From Paenarthrobacter nitroguajacolicus JCM 14115 (GTDB lineage Bacteria; Actinomycetota; Actinomycetes; Actinomycetales; Micrococcaceae), in NCBI GenBank assembly GCA_001313365.1, contig BBFS01000001.1:124001-188000 (forward strand): a DNA stretch of 64,000 bases, written 5' to 3'. The position numbers and the translations under genes are program-made. How positions within the stretch are numbered: the first letter of the stretch is position 1; each line of letters opens with the position of its first letter. Below are positions 54,670-64,000 of this stretch, piece after piece. The notes under the pieces are model-generated. The model made no database searches. It was not told the DNA's origin and saw only the letters and a list, made by a program, of their open reading frames with translations.

Positions 54670-56236
54670 TCACTGCTGCTGCTCCGTTTGGCGGTCCCGC
54701 CAGTTGCTTTCAACCGGCCACACGGATACTTGCTCGCGGACCGTCACGGATTGGCGTGGAATCACTTCGGCCGGCAGTTGCGGGGAATCGGCCAAAACCC
54801 AGGTGTCCTTGGAACCGCCGCCTTGGCTGGAGTTCACTATCAAGGACCCTTCCTTGAGCGCCACCCGGGTGAGGCCTCCGGGCAGGACCCAGACGTCGTC
54901 GCCGTCGTTGACTGCGAAAGGACGCAGGTCCACGTGGCGGGGGGGCCGAACTTGTCTCCGGAGAGTGTCGGCACCGTGGAGAGCTGCAGGACCGGCTGTG
55001 CGATCCATCCACGGGGGGATCGGCGATGACCCGTTTGCGCAGGGCGTCGAGTTCGTCCTTCGTGGCGTCCGGCCCGATGACCAATCCCTTACCACCCGAC
55101 CCGTCCACGGGCTTGACCACCAGCTCGTCGAGGCGGTCCAGAACATGCTCCCGGGCTTCCTTTTCCTCAAGCCGGAAAGTGTCGACGTTGGCGATGATCG
55201 GCTCTTCGTGGAGGTAGTACCGGATGAGGTCAGGCACGTAACTGTACACGAGCTTGTCGTCGCTACGCCGTTGCCCACAGCGTTGGCGATGGTCACTCCC
55301 CCCCGGCGCGGGCGGCGTTGACCAATCCCGGCAGCCGAGCATGGAGTCCGAACGGAACTGCAGTGGATCCAGGAAGTCGTCATCGATGCGTTTGTAGATG
55401 ACATCCACGCGCTGTTCACCCGCTGTGGTTCGCATGTACACGCGGTTGCCACGGCAGATGAGGTCCCGGCCTTCCACCAACTCCACGCCCATAAGCCCTG
55501 CAAGGAGGGTGTGTTCAAAGTAAGCGCTGTTGAAGACGCCCGGCGTCAGGACAACAACGGTGGGATCGTCCACGCCTGAGGGAGCGGTCTTGCGCAGTGC
55601 AGAGAGGAGCCGGCGGGGGTACTCCTCCACAGGCCGGATGTGCTGCTGGCCGAAAGCCTCAGGCAAACCCTTGGCCATGGCCCGGCGGTTCTCCAAAACG
55701 TAGCTGACACCCGAAGGTACGCGGACGTTGTCTTCCAGCACGCGGAAGGTTCCAGCTGCATCCCGGACGACGTCAATGCCCGAAACATGGACACGAACAC
55801 CACCTGAGGGCTCGAAACCGTGGACCGCGCGGTGGAAATGTGCACTGGTGGTCACAAGCTGCCGCGGAATCACGCCATCGGTGACTACGGCCATCCGCCC
55901 ATAGACATCGTTCAGGAATGCTTCGAGGGCTTTGACGCGCTGGGCAACGCCGCGCTCCAGTACATCCCACTCGTCGGCGGGAATGACGCGCGGGACAATG
56001 TCCAGGGGGGGAAACGGCCGCTCCTCCCCCGCGTAGTCGAACGTCACGCCGCGGTCCAGGAAGGTTCGGGCCATGGAATCCGCCCGGGCGGTGACATCCG
56101 CCAGGGAAAGCTCGCGGAGAGCCCCCCCGGAAACCTGACCATAGGATCTTCTGGCAACGTGGCCTTGGGCAAACATCTCGTCATAGGCACCGCTGCGCGC
56201 GGCGGCCTCGGAGTAATCCTGAAATAGGTCAGACAT
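54670..56236 (-). CDS. Circularly permuted ATP-grasp protein
   Basis: The ATG at 56236 starts [20 protein letters not shown]. The family blocks follow in order: [20 protein letters not shown], then [28 protein letters not shown] and [57 protein letters not shown] and [20 protein letters not shown] (ATP-binding) come next. The C-terminal [20 protein letters not shown] and [20 protein letters not shown] blocks complete it. Frame breaks near 55330, 55300, 55260, 55010 and 54945. About 520 residues. COG2308 enzymes are predicted to form peptide or amide bonds. It is the first gene of the triad. Confidence 0.91.
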
Positions 56237-56348
56237 GGGATTCAGGTAATCACCTTTTTGAGTCGAGCGCATTTCGCGCTGGTTGTGTGGCCGTTTCCGG
56301 GCACTCCCGGTTCGCCTTCCGTGTCCCCCCATCCGGCAGGGTTGAGGC

Positions 56349-57408
56349 ATGCCCTTCAACAGTCTTGCGCCCCCAGTTGTCCCGGCTGGGGGGGCCCGGG
56401 TTGGTCCTGAGCATCGTCGCAACGGGTCTTGCCTTCGCCATCCACACTGTCTTTCCGGTGGTTCCGGCCATGACACTTGCTGTTGCCTTGGGCCTGCTTT
56501 CAGCCAATATACCGGGCACTGCCGTGTTGACCGCGGGGGCGCGCCCGGCCAGGCCTGGACTTCGCTGGAAAGCACCTCATGCGTGCCGGCATCGTGCTTT
56601 TGGGCCTCAAGGTCAGCATCGGCGACGTCCTTGGCCTGGGTTGGTTATCCCTGCTGCTGATCGCAGGTGTTGTCCTGGTGAGCTTCGCGGGAACTTATGG
56701 GCTGGCGCGTCTGTTGCGCTCCCCCCCGGAGAAGCCGCCCTCCTTATCGCCACGGGCTTTTCCATCTGCGGAGCCTCCGCGATTGGCGCAATGGCAGCTG
56801 TGCGCCGCATCAAGCATCAAGACACCGTGCTCCCCCGTAGCGCTGGTGACACTGTGCGGAACCCTTGCCATTGGTGTACTTCCACTTCTCATGCACCCGT
56901 TGAACCTTAATCCCGAACAGTTCGGGGGGGCCTGGACCGGCGCATCAGTGCATGACGTCGGCCAGGTGGTGGCCACGGCACAAACCGCAGGTACCTCGGC
57001 GCTGGCGATCGCCGTCGTCGTGAAATTGACCCGGGTGGTCCTGCTGGCGCCTGTTGCAGCAGCAGCCGGGGGGGTCCACCAGCGGATTCTCCAAGTGAGA
57101 AAACGCAGCAACGGGACGGAAGGCGCCGCCAACGGCGTTGACGGGCGGTTCCCGCCGATTGTCCCGCTGTTCGTCATCGGCTTCCTGTCCATGGTGGCCG
57201 TCCGGTCCTTGGGTTGGGCACCGGTGGCGGGACTGGAGATCGCGGCGGCTGTTCAGGACATCCTCTTGGCGACGGCGCTGTTCGGGCTTGGTTCGGCGGT
57301 GCGGGTCCGCACCTGATTCACACGGGAGGGCGAGCAATTCTGGTGGCCTTGGGGTCCTGGCTCCTCATCGCATCGTTGGGCCTGGGGGGCCGCGTGGATC
57401 ATGATTAG
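56349..57408 (+). CDS. YeiH/UPF0324 family putative membrane transporter
   Basis: A membrane protein of about 350 residues with around ten hydrophobic segments. PGLVLSIVATGLAFAIHTVF, LAVALGLLSANIPG, HLMRAGIVLLGLKVSIGDVL and TGFSICGASAIGAMAAVRRI are signature segments of the family. WTGASVHDVGQVVATAQTAG is another, with ALAIAVVVKLTRVVLLAPVA. Members have been called putative sulfate exporters, which is not proven. Frame breaks near 56395, 56560, 56740, 56835 and 57300. The ATG at 56349 follows GTTGAGG and is in frame once one G is removed at 56388-56394. It is divergent from the ATP-grasp gene, 112 bp apart. Confidence 0.8.
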
Positions 57409-57416
57409 ATAGCTGT

Positions 57417-60035
57417 GTGTCGAATCACAATCTGTCGCGCGATGAAGCCGCTACCCGTTCAGCCTGATCACCACCCACAGCTACGACGTCACCCTCGATG
57501 TCCGCGACGCAGCAGATCCTGCCGTCGCCGGATACGCGAGCACCAGTACCATCACCTTCTCAGCGGACACCGGCTCCGCCACTTTTCTGGATTTCATCAG
57601 CGGCGGCGTCGATTCCGTGGTGTTGAACGGCCGGTCGCTCGACGTTGGATCAGTGGTGGACCGCGACAGGATCATCCTGGAAGGTCTCGAAGCCGAAAAC
57701 ACGGTGACTGTGACCGGGACGGCGCTCTACAGCCGCTCCGGGGGGGAGGGCATGCACCGCTTTGTGGATCCCGCCGATGGTGAATGCTATCTCTACACGC
57801 AATATGAACCGGCGGACAGCCGCCGCGTCTTCGCCAATTTCGAGCAGCCCGACCTCAAAGCTGAATTTACGTTCCACGTGATCGCTCCCGCCGCCTGGGA
57901 AGTCGCCTCCAACGGAGTGGAAGAGGCCCGCACGCCTGTGCCGGGCGATCCCCGTGCCGCGCAATGGGATTTCGCCACCACCAAGCGAATGTCCACTTAC
58001 ATCACTACTGTGCTCGCCGGCCCTTACTTCAAGGCCGAAGATCACTGGGGGAGCAAAGCTCGACGACGGCACCCGCCTTGACGTCCCGCTGGCACTTTTC
58101 TGCCGGGCCTCGTTGGCAGGCTCATTCGACGCCGACGAGTTGTTCCGGCTGACCAAGAGTGGACTGGCATTCTTCAACGAGCTCTTCGCCTACCCCCTAC
58201 CCATGGGGGGGCAAGTATGATCAGGCGTTTGTGCCTGAATACAACCTCGGAGCCATGGAGAATCCCGGGCTGGTGACGTTCACGGAGAAGTACGTCTACG
58301 CTTCCCGCGCTACGGATGCCCAGTATCAAGCCCGAGCCAATACGCTGATGCACGAGATGGCCCACATGTGGTTCGGCGACCTCGTGACCATGAACTGGTG
58401 GGATGATCTCTGGCTCAAGGAGTCATTCGCGGACTACATGGGAACCTGGGTGTAGACCGGGCTACGGATTGGGACACTGCATGGGTGAATTTCGCCAGCA
58501 AGCGCAAAGCCTGGGCTTATGTGCAGGACCAACTGCCCACAACGCACCCGATCGTCGCGGACATTCCTGACCTCGAGGCCGCAAAACAGAACTTTGACGG
58601 CATCACCTATGCCAAGGGCGCCTCTGTTTTGAAACAGTTGGTCGCCTATGTTGGCTTTGATGCTTTCATTGCGGGGTCCGTCAGTATTTTCGGGATCACG
58701 AATTTGCCAATACATCCCTTCAGGACCTCCTTCAGGCGCTCAGCGTTGCCTCGGGCAGGGACCTCGCAGACTGGGCACGCCAATGGTTGCAGACATCGGG
58801 CATCTCCACTGTAGCCGCTGAGATCGTGGAAGACGATGGGGTCCTCGGCGCCGTCACCCTCCAACAAGAGGCCATCGATCCCCTGACCGGCCATCAGGAG
58901 CTCCGTCCGCACCGCATGCGGTTGGGCTTGTATGACACCGACTCCAGCGGTGCCTTGGTGAGGACTGAAAGCATCGACGTGGACGTTGCCGGCCCGAGCA
59001 CGCTGGTGACTGATTTGAACGGAAAGCGCCGGCCAGCGCTGCTGCTGGTCAATGATGACGACCTGAGCTACGTCAAAGTGCGGCTGGACCCCGAGTCCGA
59101 ACACACAGTGCGGACCTCCCTGGATAAGATTTCGGATCCGATGGCCCGCGCCCTCTGCTGGACCGCGCTCTGGGATTCGGCCCGGGACGGAGTTACCCCC
59201 CCAGCGGCCCGCTACGTGTCCGCCGTCGAGCAGTTCGCGACTTCCGAAACGGGCATAGGTGTCCTGCTGAACGTGTTGGGCAATGCTGCCAGCGCCATCG
59301 AGCGTTATGTAGCCTCGGAGACTCGCGAAGCCGTACGAAAAGAGTTCCTGGCGGTGGCTGCTGAGCAGTTGATGGCTGCTGCTCCCGGCTCAGACTCCCA
59401 GCTGGCCTGGGCCAGGACCTTGGCCGACGTCTCCAGGCATGGTGACAGCCAGCTGACCCTCGTTCGGGAGTCCTGGAGGCAGCACCTTGGTGGAGGGCCT
59501 TGCCGTGGACGCCGAACTACGATGGAGCCTCTGGCAGGCGCTGGCGGCCCACGGGCAAGCGACCCTGGCCGAGCTGGACCACGAGCTTGAGGCTGATATG
59601 ACAGCATCGGGCAGGGAGGGGGGGCATGCCCTTGCCTCAGCAGCCCGACCGGACGCATCAGTCAAGGCAGCTGCCTGGGATTCCGCGGTCAACAGCACAG
59701 GCCTTTCCAACGAGATCCTCAGTGCCACGATCGCCGGCTTTGTTACGGCTCCCGGAGACCTACTGGAACGCTACGTCGAGCCCTACTTCGAGTGCCTTGA
59801 GCGTGTTTGGTCCGAACGCAGTATTGAAATCGCGGGCCGGATTGTCCGGGGCTTCTTCCCCCCCGGAGCCCAGGACCTGCCAGAAGGCGTGCGGCCTGCT
59901 GATCACCCGGTACTGGTGCGTGCCGACCATTGGCTTCGTGACCACGATGGAGCTCCCCCCCGCGCCCTGCGCCGCATCATCATCGAGCAACGGAGCCACC
60001 TGTTGCGGGCGTTGACGGCGCAAGCGGCCGGCTGA
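57417..60035 (+). CDS. pepN: Aminopeptidase N (M1 family)
   Basis: The GTG at 57417 gives [15 protein letters not shown]; one missing C near 57462 then leads into [20 protein letters not shown]. The catalytic domain has [20 protein letters not shown] with GAMEN, then [20 protein letters not shown] (HExxH) and [10 protein letters not shown] with the third zinc ligand Glu. [18 protein letters not shown] follows, and a long helical C-terminal domain ends [18 protein letters not shown]. Frame breaks near 57462, 58045, 58205, 58450, 58690 and 59490. About 870 residues, as expected for actinobacterial PepN. It removes N-terminal residues, possibly from proteasome-derived peptides. Confidence 0.93.
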
Positions 60036-60063
60036 CCGCGAAGGACAGCCGACCGGAAAGAAC

Positions 60064-61165
60064 CTAGGAACCCGGTTCAACCATTCCCCCGGTGCCGAAC
60101 TTCGCGTCCACGCGCCGCCTTGCTTCGGCGAGTTCGTTGTCCGTAAGCCGGGTTTCCACAGCTCCGTAACGTTCTGTGAAGACGTCCTGCATGGCCTGGA
60201 GGATTGCCGAGCGCGCAAGGCCTGTCTGGCGCCTCAACGGGTCCACGCGCTTCTTGGCACTCCGGTTCCCTTGTCAGAGAGTTTCTCCTTGCCGATGCGC
60301 AGGACCTCCACCATCTTGTCCGCGTCAATGTCGTAGCTCATGGTGACGTGATGGAGCATGCCGCCACTTGCGAGCCGCTTTTGTGCTGCACCACCGATCT
60401 TGCCTGATCGGTGGCAATGTCATTGAGGGGGCACGTAGAAGGCGGTAATGCCCAGCTTCTCGAGCGCGGCCATGACCCAGGCATCCAGGAATGCGTACGA
60501 GTCAGCGAAGCTGATTCCATCCACCAGCGTCTGCGGGAGGTAGAGCGAATAGGTGATGCAGTTGCCTGCTTCCATGAACATGGCGCCGCCACCACTGATG
60601 CGGCGGACCACCGTGATGCCGTGCTTGGAGACGCCGTCCGGATCCACCTCGTTTCGTACCGACTGGAAACTGCCAATGACAACGGACGGTTCTTCCCAAT
60701 CCCAGAACCGCAAGGTGGGATTGCGCCGCCCTGCTCCCACTGCCTCCGTGAGGACCTCATCCAACGCCACGTTCACCTGCGTGGGCAGTACCGAAGGTGG
60801 AATGACTTCCCATTGGTGGTCCGCCCAGCCCGTCGCCTTGGAGAGCGCACGGCGGACGGTTACAGCCACCGCCTCTGCGGAGAACCCGAACAGTACGGCT
60901 TCCGGGGGGGCAATCCCGCATTGACGGCTGCGGCGATGTCTGCCGCTGTTGAATTCTCCTGGAGGCCGGTGAGTGCCCGATTGATGTCCTCAAGGGCTTC
61001 GTCGGGCTCCAGGAAAAAGTCGCCGCTCAGGGATACGTTGGAAAACCGGCCATTGGCCACTTCCAGGTCCACCACCACAAGTTTGCCGCCGGGGACTTTA
61101 TATTCGCCGTGAAGTCGCGCGTCGTCGTCGTGGGTGTGCGGTTCCTGAGCCGGGTGGGTAGTCAT
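60064..61165 (-). CDS. Lipoate/octanoate--protein ligase family protein
   Basis: The first 90 residues (LHGEYKVPGGKLVVVDLEVA, FSNVSLSGDFFLEPDEALED) resemble the small accessory domain that in LplA lies at the C-terminus. The ligase domain follows: PTQVNVALDEVLTEAVGAGR, TLRFWDWEEPSVVIGSFQSV, HGITVVRRISGGGAMFMEAG (RRxSGGGA motif), FYVPLNDIATDQ with a further GG-rich loop, and YDIDADKMVEVLRIGKEKLS. The frame breaks near 60900, 60430 and 60260. About 365 residues. It probably attaches lipoate or a related acyl group to carrier domains; the substrate is inferred from the fold. Confidence 0.82.
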
Positions 61166-61189
61166 GGGGTCCATCTTGCCGGAAAACAC

Positions 61190-61235
61190 AAAGGCCCGCA
61201 TTGCCGGAAATCCAGCAATACGGGGCCTCGAAAAG
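61190..61235 (-). terminator. Hairpin terminator of rpmE2
   Basis: An imperfect inverted repeat (AGGCCCGCATTGC against GCAATACGGGGCCT) begins 18 bp after the L31 stop and is followed on the minus strand by TTTGTGTTTT. Read on that strand it is a normal rho-independent terminator. Confidence 0.75.
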
Positions 61236-61252
61236 CCTTGGGGTGAAGTGGG

Positions 61253-61510
61253 TTACTTCTTGCCGCCGAAGCCCTTGAAGCGAGCGTTGAAGCGCTCGAC
61301 GCGGCCAGCGGAGTCCATGATGCGCTGCTTGCCCGTGTAGAACGGGTGGGACTCCGAAGAGATTTCGACGTCGATAACCGGGTAGGTGTTTCCGTCTTCC
61401 CACTCGATGGTCTTCGAGGAAGACACGGTGGACTTGGTCAGGAACTGCGTACCGGAAGCCAGGTCGTTGAAAACAACAGCTTCGTACTTCGGGTGGATAT
61501 CAGACTTCAT
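61253..61510 (-). CDS. rpmE2: 50S ribosomal protein L31 type B
   Basis: An intact frame of 85 residues: [60 protein letters not shown] and [20 protein letters not shown] with a basic end. The sequence has no Cys, so it is the zinc-independent form that replaces zinc-binding L31 under metal limitation. AAGG lies 7 nt before the ATG. Such genes are usually repressed by Zur; no convincing Zur box was found in the 140 bp upstream. Confidence 0.95.
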   Translation of the reverse strand: MKSDIHPKYEAVVFNDLASGTQFLTKSTVSSSKTIEWEDGNTYPVIDVEISSESHPFYTGKQRIMDSAGRVERFNARFKGFGGKK

Positions 61511-61651
61511 AATGGGACCTTTTGTTCGCGCAACTGGATTTTGCCAGCTGCCAGGTATGAATGGAGGTGGACCTTTGCTGCAATGCGAACATTCCAGCGG
61601 CCGGGCCAACAACCAATCATAGCCGAAACGGCCATCCCGTACGAACTGCGC

Positions 61652-62465
61652 TCAATCGCGTGGGCGGAGTTCCCAAAACGCCACTGCCGAGGCCGCTGCG
61701 ACGTTGAGTGAATCGACGCCTGCACGCATGGGAATCTTGACGGCGAGATCGACGGCGGTCAACGTCTCCAGCTCATGCCTGCCCCTTCGGTTCCAAGAAC
61801 CAGTGCCAGTTTGGGGGGGATGTTCCGTGCCGCGAGATCGTCCAGGTCCAAGGCATCATCGGTCAGCTCCATGGCCGCCACTGTGAAGCCCTGTTCCTTC
61901 AGTTGCGCCAGGTCGCCCGGCCAGCTCTCCAGGCGCGCCCATGAACCTGGAACACCGTGCCCATACTGACGCGAACACTGCGCCTGTACAGCGGTCCCCC
62001 GCACCGTGGCGACACGAGGACCGCGTCCACTCCAAGTGCAGCGGCAGAGCGGAAGATGGCACCCACGTTGGTACGGTCCACGATGTCCTCCAGGACGGCG
62101 ATCCGCTGCGCGTTGGCCAAGAGGTCCGACAACGGGACGGGAGCCGGCCGGTGCATTGCAGCCATGGCTCCGCGGTGCAGGTGGAACCCCCGTGATTTCT
62201 TCCAGCAAGGAGGCCTTGCCAATGAAGACCGGAACATCAGGATGAGCCCGGAAGACGTCGTCGAGGTCCTCCAGCCACTTCTCAGCAAGGAAGAAGGAAC
62301 GTGGCTGGTGGCCTGCAGCGAGTGCCCTGCGGAGGACCTTGGAGGATTCGGCGATGTACATGCCTCCCGGGGGGGCTCGCGCAGCTTCCTCAGGTGTACA
62401 TCGGTGAGCGTGGTGTAGTCCGTGACGCGGGGATCGTTGGCGGACTCAAGATAATGGAATGTCAC
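61652..62465 (-). CDS. TrmH/SpoU family RNA 2'-O-methyltransferase (SPOUT)
   Basis: It starts MTFHYLESANDPRVTDYTTL, then TDVHLRK. The N-terminal RNA-binding part has MYIAESSKVLRRALAAGHQP, then RSFFLAEKWLEDLDDVF. The SPOUT knot follows: RIAVLEDIVDRTNVGAIFRS, then AAALGVDAVLVSPRCG, KLALVLGTEGAGM and the closing motif IPMRAGVDSLNVAAASAVAF with WELRPRD. These three motifs define the TrmH family. Frame breaks near 62370, 62195, 61990, 61945 and 61785. About 270 residues. Whether rRNA or tRNA is the target cannot be seen. Confidence 0.9.
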
Positions 62466-62472
62466 CGGGTGA

Positions 62473-63263
62473 TTATTTCAGCAGGTTGGCGACCATGAAG
62501 CCCAAGGCCACGATGCCGAGGGTGAAGATCACTGCCCGGAGGACCTTGGGAGACAGCTTCCGGCCTACCTTGGAACCGACGAGTCCGCCAATGGTGGAGC
62601 TGACTGCGATGAGTAGGACAACCAGCCAGTTGATGCGGTCGAAGGCGAAGATCAGGTAAGAGATTGCCGCCACCATGTTGACGCCCAGTACCAGGATGTT
62701 CTTCATGGCATTGGCATTTTGCATGGTTCCGCTGAGGAATACCCCCCCGAGGATGCCTACCAGGAGAATTCCCTGCGCAGCGACGAAGTAGCCGCCATAC
62801 ACACCCGCCAAGTACACAAGGACCACCAGCAGGAATCCGTGGCTGCGGTCCCGGATGGCATGTTCCGGATTCTCTTCCTGCTGCGGACCATGCCTGCAGT
62901 TTGGGCTGGAACACCACCATGAGGAGGGCAAGGACCAGAAGGACGGGGGGGCTACGTAGTGGAAGACCTTCTCCGGCAGGTGCAGCAGCAGCCACGCGCC
63001 GGTGATTCCACCGAGCAAGGAGGCCGGCAGGAGTTTCATCAGCTGCCTGCCACGGCCTGCCAGTTCGCGTCGGTAGCCCCCAGGCACCCGCGGCCGTGCC
63101 GGCCACCAGTCCCATCGCGTTGCTCATGGAAGCGACCACCGGTGTGACGCCAAGGGCTATGAGCACGGGGGAAGGTTACCAGCGTGCCGGAACCGACCAC
63201 TGCGTTGATGGTGCCGGCCCACAGGCCCGCGAAAAAGACCAGGATGCTGCTAAGGATCTCCAT
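62473..63263 (-). CDS. TauE/SafE (TSUP) family membrane permease
   Basis: A membrane protein of about 263 residues and eight hydrophobic segments. The family's two half-repeats are visible: LVFFAGLWAGTINAVVGSGT, then LVTFPVLIALGVTP at the N-terminus, and VYGGYFVAAQGILLVGILGG and LSGTMQNANAMKNILVLGVN in the second half. GGLVGSKVGRKLSPKVLRAV and IVALGFMVANLL end the protein. Frame breaks near 63165, 63085, 62940 and 62890. The family exports sulfite, sulfoacetate or organosulfur anions; the substrate here is unknown. It ends 8 bp before the methyltransferase start. Confidence 0.85.
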
Positions 63264-63282
63264 TGTTGACTACGCGACCGGG

Positions 63283-64000
63283 CTAGCGGCGGGCCGTGGC
63301 CGTGTAGCGGCCGGCGTTTTCCGAAACGTCCAGCGCCAGGCCGAAGGTTTTGCTGAGGTGTTCGTCCGTAAGGACTTCCTTGATGGGGCCAGCAGCCACC
63401 ACTCCGCCTTCGCGAAGCAGCATGGCGTGCGTGAATCCAGGCGGTACTTCCTCAAGGTGATGGGTGACAAGGACCATCGCCGGAGCGGCTTCGTCGCTGG
63501 CGAGCTTTCCGAGCTTGTGGACCAGTTCTTCACGCCCGCCGAGGTCAAGGCCTGCGGCAGGCTCGTCCAGCAATAGCAGTTCAGGGTCGGTCATCAGCGC
63601 ACGGGCAATTTGGACGCGCTTGCGCTCCCCCCCTCGGACAGGGTGGCAAAGGTGCGGTTCAACAACGGACCCATCCCCCAGTCATTGAGCAAGCCGAAGG
63701 CGCGGCGTTCGTCGTCGCGTTCGTATCCCTCACGCCAACGACCGGTAACGCCATAAGCTGCCGTGACCACGACGTTCAGGACGTTCTCGTGTTCTGGAAT
63801 CTGGGTAGCGAGTGCTGCCGAAGAAAGGCCGATGCGGGGGGGACGGAGTTCAAAAACATCAACGCGTCCCAAAGTTTCGTCCAGGATCCCGGCCTTGCCG
63901 CTGCTTGGGTGCATGCGGGCGGCAGCTATCTGGAGCAGGGTAGTCTTGCCCGCGCCGTTCGGTCCCAGGATGACCCAGCGTTCGCCTTCGTTGACTTCCC
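63283..64000 (-). CDS. ABC transporter ATP-binding protein (5' end beyond window)
   Basis: The N-terminus is cut by the window edge. ERWVILGPNGAGKTTLLQIA contains Walker A, LNRTFATLSEG is the ABC signature start, and ARALMTDPELLLLDEPAAGL carries Walker B, followed by the D-loop and VLVTHHLEEVPPGFTHAMLL with the switch His. A frame break near 63625 falls just after the signature. The C-terminus ends SENAGRYTATARR. No permease gene is in view; the family includes ModF-like soluble ABC ATPases. The substrate is unknown. Confidence 0.88.

Noticed and set aside
61511..61651. Zur box upstream of the zinc-free L31 gene
   Set aside because: Expected from known regulation, but no AT-rich inverted repeat of the right form is visible in the 140 bp upstream.

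Overview
The window is a high-GC actinobacterial chromosome segment. It most resembles the Arthrobacter/Paenarthrobacter group of Micrococcaceae. The grounds are a complete Pup-proteasome gene set, the mycothiol gene mshC, actinobacterial-type GlgA and GlgC, a FabG4-type reductase and many GTG starts. This is recognition from the protein sequences, not a database result.

The bases contain many errors. Well over 100 runs of six to eight G or C are present. Where a protein family or an RNA fold gives the expected length, the run is usually three bases too long (4 to 7, or 5 to 8). This adds one Gly or Pro in frame. Separately, single bases are missing at short doublets, and these break the reading frame of most genes. 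The breaks are treated here as sequence errors. Gene limits are given for the inferred whole gene.

Layout. 1-7066 (minus): a lipoprotein fragment, then pafA, prcA, prcB, pup, dop and mpa, a complete pupylation and proteasome set. 7156-10244 (minus): tRNA m1A58 methyltransferase, site-2 protease and HAD hydrolase. 10368-14465: PAC2 protein (+), mshC and uppP (-), aldo/keto reductase (+). 14605-37895: a large exopolysaccharide locus. It has a secreted hydrolase-like lipoprotein, rmlA, rmlB and a fused rmlC-rmlD for dTDP-rhamnose, and several glycosyltransferases, two of them of the PF11316 type. It also has an O-antigen-ligase-like polymerase, two Wzz-like proteins, a flippase, a nucleotide-sugar module (oxidoreductase, epimerase, aminotransferase, acetyltransferase) and the initiating sugar-phosphate transferase. 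Seven consecutive genes of the minus-strand block overlap by 4 bp at every junction.

38166-41255: small acidic protein, DUF5703 protein, acyl-CoA dehydrogenase, M20 peptidase. 41525-41610: tRNA-Leu(GAG). 41781-48390: a fatty-acid module (MaoC, FabG4-like, thiolase) divergent from a TetR regulator and an acyl-CoA oxidase-like enzyme, with a perfect 13-bp inverted repeat between the two arms. 48512-51236: divergent glgA and glgC. 51310-52766: an unusual SDR protein with a CxxC pair. 52831-56236: transglutaminase, alpha-E and circularly permuted ATP-grasp triad. 56349-64000: YeiH-type permease, pepN, lipoate ligase-like protein, zinc-free L31, SPOUT methyltransferase, TauE/SafE permease, and an ABC ATPase cut by the window edge.

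The genes suggest two themes. One is protein tagging and turnover (Pup-proteasome, and far downstream the ATP-grasp/alpha-E/transglutaminase triad). The other is assembly of a rhamnose- and probably amino-sugar-containing surface polysaccharide. No CRISPR array, insertion sequence, integrase, phage gene or rRNA was seen.
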